Part shown: positions 22,288 through 32,685 of the stretch, piece by piece
How positions within the stretch are numbered: the stretch's first letter is position 1
How the letters are laid out: each line of letters opens with the position of its first letter
From: Cephalotus follicularis
Lineage: Eukaryota > Streptophyta > Magnoliopsida > Oxalidales > Cephalotaceae
Assembly: GCA_001972305.1 (NCBI GenBank)
Contig: BDDD01002359.1
Coordinates: 165,674-229,673 of the forward strand
Length of the DNA stretch: 64,000 nt
Reading direction: 5' to 3'
Position numbers and translations under genes: made by a program
The notes under the pieces: model-generated
Seen by the model: the letters and a program-made list of their open reading frames with translations, nothing else
Database searches by the model: none
Told to the model about the DNA's origin: nothing

Positions 22288-24972
22288 TGTGACGACCTAG
22301 GACCATTTTGGTATTGGACTTGTTGTTTTGGGCCTTGGAATTTTTTTTTTGTGAAGAGTGGGCCTTATGTGGTTTGGGCTGGTTTTTGGTTTTGTTTTGG
22401 TTTCTTCCGTTTTGGCGCATTGGCGTTGAGGCAGTATGCCTGTGGGTGTGGTAGGTTGTGTAAGGGATTTCAGTGTCCCATCTTGTCAAGCACACAACCC
22501 ATTCACGTCAAAGTCAATATGAGTAGGTGAATGAGCCATTTTATCAGTTGTTTGTGCCAGAAGAGTGTTAGTTGAGAGAGGTGTGTTTTCTTTGTGCCTA
22601 TTCTTCTTTCTTCAGAAGTTTTCTTTAGTGAAGGTGAGTTTTCTTTGAAGATCTTGGACCTTGAGTTCGTCGAGGTGAGTTCTTCTTTCTTTGTCTTCTT
22701 CCCTCTGTAAATTTGGCAATGAACGTGCTAAACCTCCCATTCACTGTGGAGACAGAGATAACGATGGTGATTGTGGGGTGATCCATGGTGGAATCATGAG
22801 CGATAAGGATGGTCAGGACGACTATCCGAGGAGACGATCATGCATGTAGGCTTCATGCATGTTTTGGTCTATTTTCATACAGACTGTGCTAAGTCTGTGT
22901 TTGTTGTTGTTCTTGTAGCCGAGGAGCCGAGCGTTGATCCAGAGCTATAGGAGCTGTGCGAAGGAGAGTGGTTAAGTGGTGAGTGGGACATTCCTTTCTT
23001 TATTTTGGAACAGTTGAGGGTTCTTATTTTCTTGTGTCCTTCCTTTCCATGGTGTCTTAATTCTGGGAGTTGTTCCTCAGTTGTGTTGACATATTTCTTG
23101 ATAATGATTTATGCTTGAGGTTTCTGGGTTAATTTGTGTTTCCCTTTCTTATCATATAAATATGTCATAACTCTTTTGATACCATGTGTTGTTGGTTCTG
23201 GATACTGGGTACTAGAAACTGTGATGACTGAGCACGACATGGTGAGGGTGAGTAAGCGTGGATTTCCCTCTCATTACTGCAGTGGCATTGTCTATGATGG
23301 TCTGTAAGTGTGACTACTCCCAGGTTCCTACACCTGGATCTGTACATTCTCATTGTCTATGATGGGGTGTTAGTGTGAGTGCAGCCGAGGATTCGCTCCT
23401 CTTCCCAACAGGCCTTGTAGGATGCTCTACTATGAGATTCCCGATGATGGTTTGTTCGTGAGGTGATTCGCCTACCACTTAGTTGATGTTCTTATACGCG
23501 ATTGCCGAAGAGGGTGGTGCCTTAGTGGTGATTAGTTGGCCCCTCAGTCGATGTTCGTGATCTGCTTATCTCTCAGGGGTTGGGTTCGACACTGATCCGT
23601 CGGCACCTCTTATGGAAGACCAAGACAAGTGGCTCTCTGTACTCGTATATGACAGGTGGGGCACTTCTTGTAAGCCTATGATCTTCATCTCCAGTTTTTG
23701 GTGGACTGTGTGAGATTACCGCCGTGAAATTCGGCGCCAGCAGATTTATTTTGCTATGGCCGTGGTGGTTTCGCCATGGTGTTTGGGTAAGGTGACAGGT
23801 ACCAGTGTTCCTCTGATTTATTTGATCCTTGTAGTCGTAGATCCTTTTATTTGGGTCCTCTAGATATGGATTTCGACATTTACTTCATTTTGTCTCTCTT
23901 ATTATTGTTCCTCAATATTGTTGGTTAGACATCTTTTGCTATGTTTATACTCCAAGTAGTCTACTTGATTCTTGTTGAGTATCCTCGGGTGATGAGCCGT
24001 GGTTATTTGTTGGCCAGTTGGGCATAGCCTTTTGCTCAGCGTCCAGTGCTCGTCAGGCGCTTAAGGAATGCTTCTTTCCCCTCTCACTAGTCTTTGGGCT
24101 AACCCCCTCCAAGGTTGTTTTGCAGTTGAGGAAGCAGGTGACGTTTTCTTTCGTCGGGCCACTCTAAGGACGTTTTATGAGGTAGACCGCGGAGCAGGCA
24201 CCTCCCCTGGCCTTCTGGGCTAATTCCCCCTTCATGCATTGGGGAGATTCTTTTGGGTAGTTTTGTAATTGTTTTTGTAAACATCTTATGCATAAACCTA
24301 TAATGGATATTGATGTATGATCATTTTTATGATTTATGAAATGATATATTTCTCCTCGGCCTTTGTTTTCTTGGTGATGCTTGAGGTATAGATGGTGTTG
24401 ACCTTAGTTTTGAGCTCCTAAGCCGAGGTAAGGGTGAGTGTTGTTGCCGAGGATAGTGGTCGAGTGTTGGAGTGACCTCAGGATAGATCTTGGTGCTCGA
24501 CATACTTCCTCGGCAGGAAGTCAGACCATCTCGGTCGTTATCTGACCATGTTTCGGTCCTAGGGAAGCATAAGTCAAACCACTAGGTTAGTTGGCAGTCC
24601 TCGGATTTTCGTGAGTCCCTAGACATTGGGTGAGTCCTCGGACTTTGGTGTGTCCTCGGGATTTTGGCGAGTCCTCGGGCATTTTCAAAGCACTTGGGTT
24701 CCTCGGGCATATAGTTCGTGTTGAGGCTTGAGGGGTTTGGTTTACCGAGGTGAGGAACGTAGTGTTTGGTTCCTTGGGCTTGTGCTAAGGTGGTTTGTTG
24801 GTTTGGAGGGTTATTGGCAGGTGTGCCTTCCCCAGCAGGGCTCCTCTCACGGGTGGAACGGGAACCGATCCTGTTAAACGGCTTCAGCAGCTCGTGCAAT
24901 CCTTCGCTTCAATATGAAATAGTAGGTTTTAGCCTTTGTCCTCACTCGGCTAAGTAGGAAGTGTGCATGACA
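22288..24972 (+). mobile_element. 3' LTR of gypsy G4
   Basis: Starts TGTGACGACCTAGG right after a polypurine tract (GAGGTGGGGAGGA, 22275-22287). It shares blocks with the inverted solo LTR at 11391-14315. No coding region; ORFs here are short and unsupported. A CCTCGG-rich minisatellite lies near its end. Right end about 24972, uncertain. Confidence 0.72.
24592..24715. repeat. GAGTCCTCGG minisatellite
   Basis: Five diverged units of about 25 bp with GTGAGTCCTCGGACTTTGG as typical unit. CCTCGG/CCGAGG words continue at lower density on both sides (24350-24760). Confidence 0.7.
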
Positions 24973-25879
24973 ATGAATATAAAGATGCAATCATGCATGA
25001 CTGTTTATCATTTTGAAAACATTAATATATATATATATATATATATGCAATCATGCCAAGTGACTACAATCACTCATGTACCAATCATACCGCACAAGGG
25101 TACAAACAATCAATCACTTTGTCCGAACGCCACTGGTGGGTGTCATCTATCGCTACCTACTAGCACCAACGATGCACCACCTGACTACCACCATGCACTC
25201 CAATGATGATAGACTAGGTAAACACTACTACCGGCACTTGGCGGGCAGTTAACACTCACTATCTGCATTGCATATAAGTTTGGTGAATAAGCTCTAGCCA
25301 TAAACTCCTGGCACATAGGCTCACCGCCGTAGTCAGTGACATTCTCCGATCACTAGACCATCAGCATCACTTCAATTGAAATCAATTCATTGATATTACA
25401 TATATGCAATTTAACATAATAAGTTCTCTTTGGTAAAGAAAACAATAAAATGTTAATTCACTTTGGAAACAGTAAAACAATATTTTGCTCAATGGCATCA
25501 TAACACTTGTCATTGATTCTCATTGTAGAGAAAACACTTGAACACTTGCACTTTTGGAAACACTTGGAACATTTTCAATCATTTAACACTTTCCACATCT
25601 TGGGAAAACACTTGAAACAATTCTGGAAAACCACTTGAAACCGTAGTAGTTTGGTGAAATACTTTGTAACATAAATCAATTGTATGATATGCAATGCATA
25701 CTAACAATTCAATCAATTCCAGAACAACAATACAATCAATCTCAATATGTACAATCAAACAGTAGTTATAAAGCCGTTACAATCCTCTATTCTGATTATA
25801 CCAAGCCAGGAATGATTATGGAAATCCTCCTCCTTGGAACCTAGTGTAATTCTATGTGATTTAGTCAAACAGTGCACTT

Positions 25880-26045
25880 AAGTGTCGATAGTTTCGACTA
25901 AAGCGTCGCCACTTATATCCAAAGCGTCAACAGTACGCCTAAAGCGTCGACAACATTACTTCACTTAGGTATCGACATTTTCTACTCTAAGTGTCGACAT
26001 TTAGCTTAAAGCGTCGACGGTCAATATCTAAGCATCAACGCTTTA
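25880..26045. repeat. GTCGAC palindrome cluster, type G
   Basis: About nine sites of AAGCGTCGACG type with decay variants (AGTGTCGATAG, AAGCATCAACGC). Offset from the LTR start is about 1090-1255 bp, equivalent to the S-type cluster at 2744-2814 in copy 1. Confidence 0.82.
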
Positions 26046-26802
26046 TAGCGTACAGGCAATTTCCAGAAATCAAAGCATGCATTTGTAATTCAATCCAACC
26101 CAATTGACAGCATGAAATCATATAGTAATTATCCAGACATGATATACATACTATATGTTCAAAATCATGTCAAGGTTCCTACCACAATCGCTTATCCCAG
26201 AATCAATTGGTTTGATTCTTCTCTTTATAGTTCAAAGCCTTCACTCACCCAATCCAACTTCACTTTTTCCAGAATCTAATCCATCCAGGTTTGCATATTC
26301 AACAGTAGATATAGGAACGAAATCAACATGTATGTGTACTAATTAACTAAGATAATATTATCGGAGTTCAGATCAGAAGCTTAACAATAAGAACTTAAGC
26401 TTCAAGACTCACTTTGAAACTCCATTGCCAACATGAAATCTCCATTGATTTCCTAGAGTAATTCCTCTCCTTTACAAGTATTTCTAACACCCTACTTACT
26501 CACTCAACACTGATATAAATGGTTTCAATCCCGTATCAGTGATTCAGCAATTCTTTAACTCAAACAATTGGATTTTTCCTCTCTCTCTCTCCTACCATAT
26601 TCTTCCATCTTTTGTTTTTCTCTCTTTTGTTTTGCAGGTAACAGGTGCACAATCAACACTTAGAGACTCATGCGTCACATGGTAGCAGTTGAGGACACGT
26701 TTAGGGTGTTTTGACACGCTCTTGGACACTTGCCATACAAAGAAACCATTTCAACACCACTGTTTTGTTGCAAATGATGCTTAGCATACTCTTGACACCG
26801 TG

Positions 26803-26932
26803 CAAAGCATCGACGGTATGCGCTTTGGCGTGGATGGTTAGCGCGCCATAATCTCGTTCTCCTTGACACGTGGTGAATATGTTTCTAATCTCAAAGCGAC
26901 GATCGTATGGTGTTGGGCGTCGACGGTTTGGC
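26803..26932. repeat. GTCGAC palindrome cluster, type G, decayed
   Basis: Sites such as AAGCATCGACGGT, GCTTTGGCGTGGATGGT and GGGCGTCGACGGTTTGG, about 200-330 bp from the LTR start. The equivalent place in L2 copy 1 has type S (3824-3903). Confidence 0.68.
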
Positions 26933-27135
26933 ACTAGAATCCGTTTTTAAAGTTTCCTTAAGTCAACTTTCGATTTCTAACATTTAAGTCCACATGCCAT
27001 GCAATTAAACTCCTAACATAATCCAATAGCAACAATTAGCTCAATCATGAGGACAATTCAGCTTCAATTTCAAATCAATGTATATTTTATTCATTAATTG
27101 TACAATATACATTAATCGAATTTGCGTTTATTACA

Positions 27136-27724
27136 GTCAATGCCTTCATAGGTGATTTGACATAAATGCCACGTGTTCAAACCATGATGCGAACGCTCTA
27201 AAAGGAGGTCTTTAAAACGTTCCATACATTGAGAGAATGATTTGTTAGGTCTTTGGCAAAACTAGAGAATATCGTTCCTAAGCTTATTTGTTTTATGAAG
27301 CAGAAATAATTTCTTTAGGAATGAAACAATGAAATGATCCCATGTAGAAATGGAACAATTGGGTAAACTGTAGAGCCCCTTCTTTTCTCCATCTTTAAGA
27401 GAGAAAATTATGAATCGCAACTTGATAGCATCATCAGACAATTGCTGGAGTCATGAGGGCATATACCTCCTTGAACTCACGGAGGAAGAGATATGCATTC
27501 TCGTTAGGTAATTTGTGAAAGTGCGGGAGCATACTAATAAATTGGGATTTCAACTCGAAATTGTTCCCTTGAGGTGCAGGCAACAGGATACAGGACGGTT
27601 GCGGTGTCCTCGCAGAATAGAATCTATCGAGGAGAGTTTGTATGGGTCGTTCGTTCGCCATTGGTGCTTGTTGATGGTTAATTCTTTCGAGACGATGGTT
27701 TGGACTACGAACCCAATCAGTCAT
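27136..27724 (-). pseudogene. Athila-type gag, N-terminal part
   Basis: The ORF 27434-27724 has HFHKLPNENAYLFLREFKEV, the conserved start of Athila/Tat gag. A frameshift near 27434 leads into a second frame with DDAIKLRFIIFSLKDGEKKG, SISTWDHFIVSFLKKLF and FSQCMERFKDLLLERSHHG, the rest of the capsid-type domain. One stop lies in that frame. The part after 27136 is cut off. Confidence 0.82.
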
Positions 27725-27910
27725 AAACTAAGGGAAACCACTAATGAATGTAAAACACAAATTAAAAGGAATGAACACAAAGGTAAAGCAAACTAACGAA
27801 CACAGGACGCAAAACTAAAGCAGAAAGCACAAATTAAAGTAGGCCAGAATTTTTTTTTAAATAAATACTACGAATCAGTTGAATAAATTAAAACTAATCT
27901 AAAACGTTGT

Positions 27911-27930
27911 CTCCCTGGAAACGGTGCCAA
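27911..27930 (-). other. Primer-binding site, tRNA-Asp type
   Basis: Minus strand reads TTGGCACCGTTTCCAGGGAG, close to the TGGCGCCGTTGCCGGGGA site usual in Athila/Tat elements. It lies a few bases inside the LTR end. Confidence 0.8.
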
Positions 27931-27935
27931 AAACT

Positions 27936-29227
27936 TGTTCATGTGTTTTGAATGTTTTAAATTTATACCGCAAGTGCACGGTTGTGCAGTAACGGGTCGA
28001 ACGCTAGAAAACAAGCTAAATGAATTTTAATCTATCCAACCTAGGCGAATTATGCAATCTTGAAGGAATATTAAATTAACAAAAATACCGCACGCAACAT
28101 TATGATTTTAATCAAGCAGGAAATAAACTGAATAAAATATATAAGAAAAAATCGGTTTTAGGGTGTAAAAACTCACCATATATTATACTGAAAAACTCAC
28201 TTACTTGATTGCTCAAACATTGATAACCAATGACAGCTAGGTTGATACGGAGTGTGACTGTGATAAAAAATTGTATGAGTGGTCATGCTAGGTCTATACG
28301 GAGTTTTGTAGTGGCGACAAATCGTATGAGTAGACATCCTATGTCTATACGGAGTGTGTTCGGTGTGACAAACCGTATGAGTAGACTCCATTGATTGCAT
28401 TAAAAACCATTCATTCAACTATATTCTTATTCACTGACAAAGTGTTTGTGGATTTTAATCAGACAGACAAAGTTATGTGAAGGCAGAAAATTGAATAACA
28501 AATCAAAACTTCAAGGATTTTATTAATGGAGTTGGATCAATACAATATAGGCTTTGTTCTAACCCTAAAAACCTTGAAAGGTTAGCTAGAAAACATTGTA
28601 ATAAAACTACAAAAATTGAAGAAGAAGAAAATGGCTACTCTCAACTCTACACTTTCATACTATTATGGCTAGCTATTATATATATATAATTACAAAACTG
28701 ATTAAAAACAGAAATAAAGTTAACCTAATTATAAAACTAACAAAAATCTGAAACTTTCTAATTTTGCTGTCAGGCATCATAAGCGTCGACGCTTCCGTTC
28801 TGAGCATCAACGGTTTGTAGCTTTGGCGTTGACGCTGTGATGTTATGACATGAACTCTTTATGCGCTTTAGTTGCTAAGCATCGATGGTAATGAGCAAGG
28901 CGTCGAGGCTTAAAGTGTGTAATTCGATTGTTAAACTTTTGTACCAAAGCATTGACGCTTTAATCTTAATTGCTGGCGCTTTCAGTCTAAGCGTCGACGC
29001 TTACAAGCAAGGCATCGACGCTTTGCTCTGTTTTTCTGCAGAAAATTTCCATTCTTCAAGTTTTGATCTTTTTGTCTCCAATTCGTGCCAATTTGACTAG
29101 TATTAATGCACTTTGATCTTTATGGCCATATACCTGAAAATCAATGCAACACAACCAAAGTAGTCTATTCCAAGTATAAAAATATGACAAATAAATCCTT
29201 AAAAATAACATATTTTTATGCTAAACA
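27936..29227 (-). mobile_element. Athila-type LTR, left copy (G-palindrome variant)
   Basis: 1,292 bp from TGTTTAGCATAAAAATA (29227) to CATGAACA (27936) on the minus strand. It matches the right copy (58008-59248) throughout, except in the palindrome cluster. It also contains a tandem block (28240-28390) of about 57-bp units with GTATGAGTRGACATSCTA and CTATACGGAGT, present in the right copy too (58910-59060). Confidence 0.85.
28776..29041. repeat. GTCGAC palindrome cluster, type G
   Basis: About ten sites (AAGCGTCGACGCTT and decayed forms) 190-450 bp from the LTR start. It ends with CTTTGCTCTGTTTTTCTGCA at 29021-29040, identical to the edge of the Sirevirus B spacer cluster (41750-41769). 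Confidence 0.87.
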
Positions 29228-29944
29228 GCGTAATCCATTCTTCAACCTTAATCCATTCAAATAACAAGCATACAATCTTTACTGTTCATTACAAATCTAT
29301 AATAATCCATATCATATTTTTTTGAACCTTGCGATTCAAACAGTTCAATACTTATATTAAAACCATAAAATCCATCAGCAGTATCCTTGTATCCATAGTC
29401 AATCCCTTTATGCTCTCACTGATCCTCATGCTCATGAGGACTGTTACTAGCTCCAGATTTATCTATTCCTAAACACATATAGATGCCCCGTCCTGAAGGA
29501 TGGGTCAGCCGAAAGGCCTCGCATAAACTTAACTCCGATGTTGATGATATGAGCAGATATCACAATAATCAATGCATGTCATGGCAATATTCATGTACAA
29601 TTGTGGTTAATGAATCCATATATACAGCCATTCTATACCAGCATATATGCAGGCTATTAACCTAAATCATACACTCCTATCCATCCATCTATCAGACAAT
29701 CGGGTTGTTAACTAGGATATATACACTGTCCCATACATGTATATAAAAGTAGTTAACCAACCATCAATATCTGTAAGTCTAAATTCAGGTGCCACACAAC
29801 TCAAGGTATAGAACATCCAGGTTCTTACTGTAAATGGTTAGTTCAATTAGAACTAATCGCCTATAGGAGACCCATAGGTCCTCGACTAGTGACAGATTCA
29901 CTCAATCAATCACATCAATCAATCAATCACTTTTGTAGCTCTTG

Positions 29945-30245
29945 CAAGTCTCAAGACCTCCGAGGTGGCACATAGCTCTCGGACGAGAACGCTAACCTCC
30001 CGAAGGTGGCACACGGCTCTAAGGTTATTTATGTGGCTTCACTACATCTATGTATAACCCTCTTGAAGGTGACACATGGTTCTAAGGTTACAAATCCCCC
30101 CGTAGGTGGAACACAGCTCTAGAATTAGACATAACCGTCTATCGTTCCATATAAAGTAGCTACGTGGTCTCAGGTCCCCCAAAGGTGGCAACCAGCTCCA
30201 AGACGAGGACATCTAATCTCCCAAAGGTGCCACATAGCTCTAGGT
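29945..30245. repeat. CCAAAGGTGGCACACAGCTCT imperfect repeats in G3 LTR
   Basis: Six diverged copies of CCTCCCGAAGGTGGCACAC plus GCTCTAAGGTT at irregular 40-60-bp spacing. Such blocks are frequent in long gypsy LTRs; meaning unknown. Confidence 0.7.
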
Positions 30246-30411
30246 TAGTCACGAAGCTCGACTAGATATTACTATATTCACTACCCTTTTTGCCATGCCA
30301 TACTATCTTTAAAACTTGGGAACAAACCCAACTATCACTATACACGGGCCTAGGAAAGGTCTCGGTAAAAAACCCTTTGAAAATCAGTTACAGAAAAACT
30401 AACAGACAAAG

Positions 30412-30655
30412 TGGTGATGCCTTGATCTTAAGCGGTGATGCATAGCGCTTAAGCATCGTCAATCAAGTTTCAAGCGTCGAAGCTTTGAGACAGTGTTGAA
30501 ATAATTTTGGAGGAAAGGTCTAAGAGGCAATGCTTAAGGACTAAGCATCAGCGCTTAGACTAAGTGTTGCCAAAATGGCAAAGTGCCTTTGGTTTGAAAT
30601 CAATTCCTTTTGAAAACGCGATCTAAGCGGCGATGCTTTTGGAAAAGCGGTGATG
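30412..30655. repeat. GTCGAC-related cluster, type G with GGTGATG variants
   Basis: Sites such as AAGCGGTGATGCTT, AGCGCTTAAGCATCG and CAAGCGTCGAAGCTTTG, about 720-970 bp inside the LTR. Most have lost the CG core, consistent with decay. Confidence 0.65.
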
Positions 30656-31381
30656 CTTAATCTCGCAGAACCTAGGGTTCTACTTAACAAATATTTTCAA
30701 ATTCAATTCTTTTCTTTAAGACTTTTCAATCCAAGTTCAATACAAGTCCTATTAGTCAATTCTATGCCATTGAAACTATTTTCAATAATTTAAATCCATC
30801 CTATCAATTTCAAGGCCATAAACCCCCAATTTTCCACTTCATACCCTAACTCTCTATGAATTTAATATCAATCACATTCAATCAATTTTAGTCAATACAA
30901 ACAGTTCATACATGTGCATATATGTGTATATCATAGCATATTTAGGTAGAGAAGGTTTCTACCAATGACTAGAGCTTGTTCTGGGTCTCTAGAGTGAGAA
31001 AACCGAGAAAGAACTCAAGTTCTTAGCTTGTGGAGCTTGTGCTAATCAAGTCTCTATGCAATCTACTATCCTTCCCCTTCAATTCCCCGTGTCAAACAGA
31101 TAATTTGGGTGAGTTTTGAAAATGTTTTGGTAGAGAGAAAAGAGAGAAGAGGAAATAATAAAATGATATGTCATTTGGTTCTATATATCTAGGTTTCTCA
31201 CTAACTCTATCCCCATGCACTATCAATATAGTAAACAAACATGCAATACCACTATATGAGTATTGGAAATACTTCACTTCATCAATATCCATATGCACAA
31301 TCATTATTCAATATATCTATATACAATGACAATTAATGCAATATATGCTAAAACACTAAGGGGGAAGTTTCAGGGCGTTAA

Positions 31382-31735
31382 ATCCTCTTCCCATTATAGA
31401 GAATATGTCCTCAAATGCTCTGTCCATATCTATAACTGTAACTTTACCTCTTTGTGCAGTACCATCATTTGTAACATTGCCCATGATCATGTTATACAAA
31501 CGATTCTGACCGCTCGCTAGCTATTTCCCTTTAGAATGTCCTGTCCCTCCAGAAGAACTCATTGCACTAGCAGTCCATGCAGGAGGACTTTGATACTATG
31601 TCAATGTGGCTGATACTGAGGTTGTGCCTGTGATGTCGGCTGTAGCAGATGTCCTGTCGCAAACTGTGACTATGTCCAATCATCCCTCCTCTGTGGGAAA
31701 TCTCTAACCATTTGTCCCATATCTCCATATACCAG
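31382..31735 (-). pseudogene. Gypsy G3 gag C-part fused to 3' untranslated region
   Basis: The minus strand reads a degenerate knuckle (VYGDMGQMVRDFPQR), then a glutamine/proline-rich linker (LLQPTSQAQPQYQP) and SSGGTGHSKGK. It runs within about 250 bp into the 3' motif before the LTR. All of pol is missing, so G3 is an internal-deletion derivative. The N-terminal gag continues on the far side of G2, at 57004-58007. Confidence 0.65.
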
Positions 31736-32631
31736 TGACAGTTACCAAAACCAGCATGTAACTTATATGTGATGCCTAATACATGTTGACAGTTTCAAGG
31801 ACCATGATGGAGCATAAGATGACAGGAATCAAAACAACAAAACTCTAACAGACTATATGAACATAAAACCGGATGACATCAAGATTAAAACCAATTTACT
31901 ATACCATAACCACAAAGGAGACAAACCTGAAGGATGCCAAAACAATGGAAAAGATGCCAAAATTAGTGGTGTACAACGGTTGTTTCAACATAAAACAAAA
32001 GAACGAAAACACACATTCACAACCTGCCATTCTTATGTATATCAAGTAAAAGAATCCTTAAACCGAATTATGAATAACAAACCTTATTTTGATGAAGACA
32101 CTTGCGCAAGAACAAAACGAATTCCAAATTGCAAAATTGGTTACCAACAGGCGATATAGGAGGATATGACAAAGTGGTGTGGCTAACTTCATACTTAAAC
32201 AGAAAAGGAGAGGGTATTTCGGCTAGAATAAGGAAATATGGAGACAAAATCTGACTAGATAAGGAATGAGGAGGATTTTTAAGAGAAGAGAATGGAAAGA
32301 GGGAGAGAAATCGGTGAAGTAGATAAGGGGGAGAGAAACTTACGGGAAAGATAGGAGAGAGAGAGAAGAAAAGAAAAGAAATTTTTAAACAAAAAGAAAG
32401 ATTTTGTTTTTGATAAGTTTCAAAATAACAAAAATTACAAAATTTGATTTATTTAAAAGAAATAAACATGACCAATAAACATAACCCTTACCAAAACACA
32501 TACACATACTAACATACCCAAAGTCTAATCTGGTATCAGTTAGCCCATAACACGTAACCCAACATAAACCAAATAGGCTACATAACAAAACAGATTAAAA
32601 AGTCTGAAAATATGCACACGGACAAACAGAG
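31736..32631 (-). mobile_element. 3' LTR of G2, truncated
   Basis: Matches 56107-57000 of the 5' LTR closely (for example TATGTGATGCCTAATACATG). It ends at 31736 inside the LTR, directly against G3 gag, so the distal two thirds are deleted. Confidence 0.82.
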
Positions 32632-32646
32632 TCCCCCCCCTCCTTA
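32632..32646 (-). other. Polypurine tract of G2
   Basis: Minus strand AAGGAGGGGGGGGAC right before the 3' LTR, preceded by the gypsy GACGAAATCC motif. Confidence 0.78.
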
Positions 32647-32685
32647 AAAAGGATTTCGTCCTGAAATCATAAACATACTCATACC

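Larger units (their letters stand above)
19922..24972 (+). mobile_element. Ty3/gypsy G4 (3' half: integrase and 3' LTR)
   Basis: Plus-strand gypsy piece that starts abruptly just upstream of the integrase zinc domain and has integrase, a chromodomain-like tail, polypurine tract and 3' LTR. A MULE-like element splits it at 20074-20914. Everything 5' of integrase is missing. The right edge is approximate, because the LTR end is unclear where L2 DNA begins. Confidence 0.82.
24973..27135 (-). mobile_element. L2-family gypsy LTR, copy 2
   Basis: The firm edge is 27135, which reads TGTAATAAACGCAAATTCG on the minus strand. It matches L2 copy 1 in several blocks (2940-3070 against 26170-26330, 3470-3690 against 26400-26650) but carries G-type palindromes instead of S-type. 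It is inserted in an Athila-type gag at 27135/27136. The other edge is not resolved. A TA microsatellite lies at about 25027-25048. No gene seen in this 2.1 kb. Confidence 0.7.
27136..29227 (-). mobile_element. Athila-type gypsy element, left copy (LTR, primer site, gag)
   Basis: Minus-strand piece in order 5' LTR (29227 to 27936), tRNA-Asp-type primer site, leader and gag, truncated at 27135 by an L2 LTR. The primer site, the gag motifs and the other copy at 58008-62273 support Athila/Tat-group assignment. Confidence 0.82.
29228..31381 (-). mobile_element. 3' LTR of gypsy G3
   Basis: Starts near 31381 after a conserved gypsy 3' untranslated motif (minus strand TTTGAGGACATATTCTCTATA, then TTAACGCCCTGAAACTT). 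It runs left to 29227, where the Athila LTR begins. It contains GGTGGCACACAGCTCT-type repeats and a palindrome cluster. Its end is not seen. No gene in this 2.1 kb. Confidence 0.7.

Noticed and set aside
23165..25206. Short ORFs in the G4 LTR and adjoining L2 LTR
   Set aside because: No motif, not conserved in the related LTR, and within noncoding LTR DNA.
29480..29530. Intron splice sites or a host exon near CCCGTCCTGAAGGATGGG
   Set aside because: Lies in the G3 LTR with no open frame; the inverted repeat CCGTCCTGAAGGATGG is only a local hairpin.
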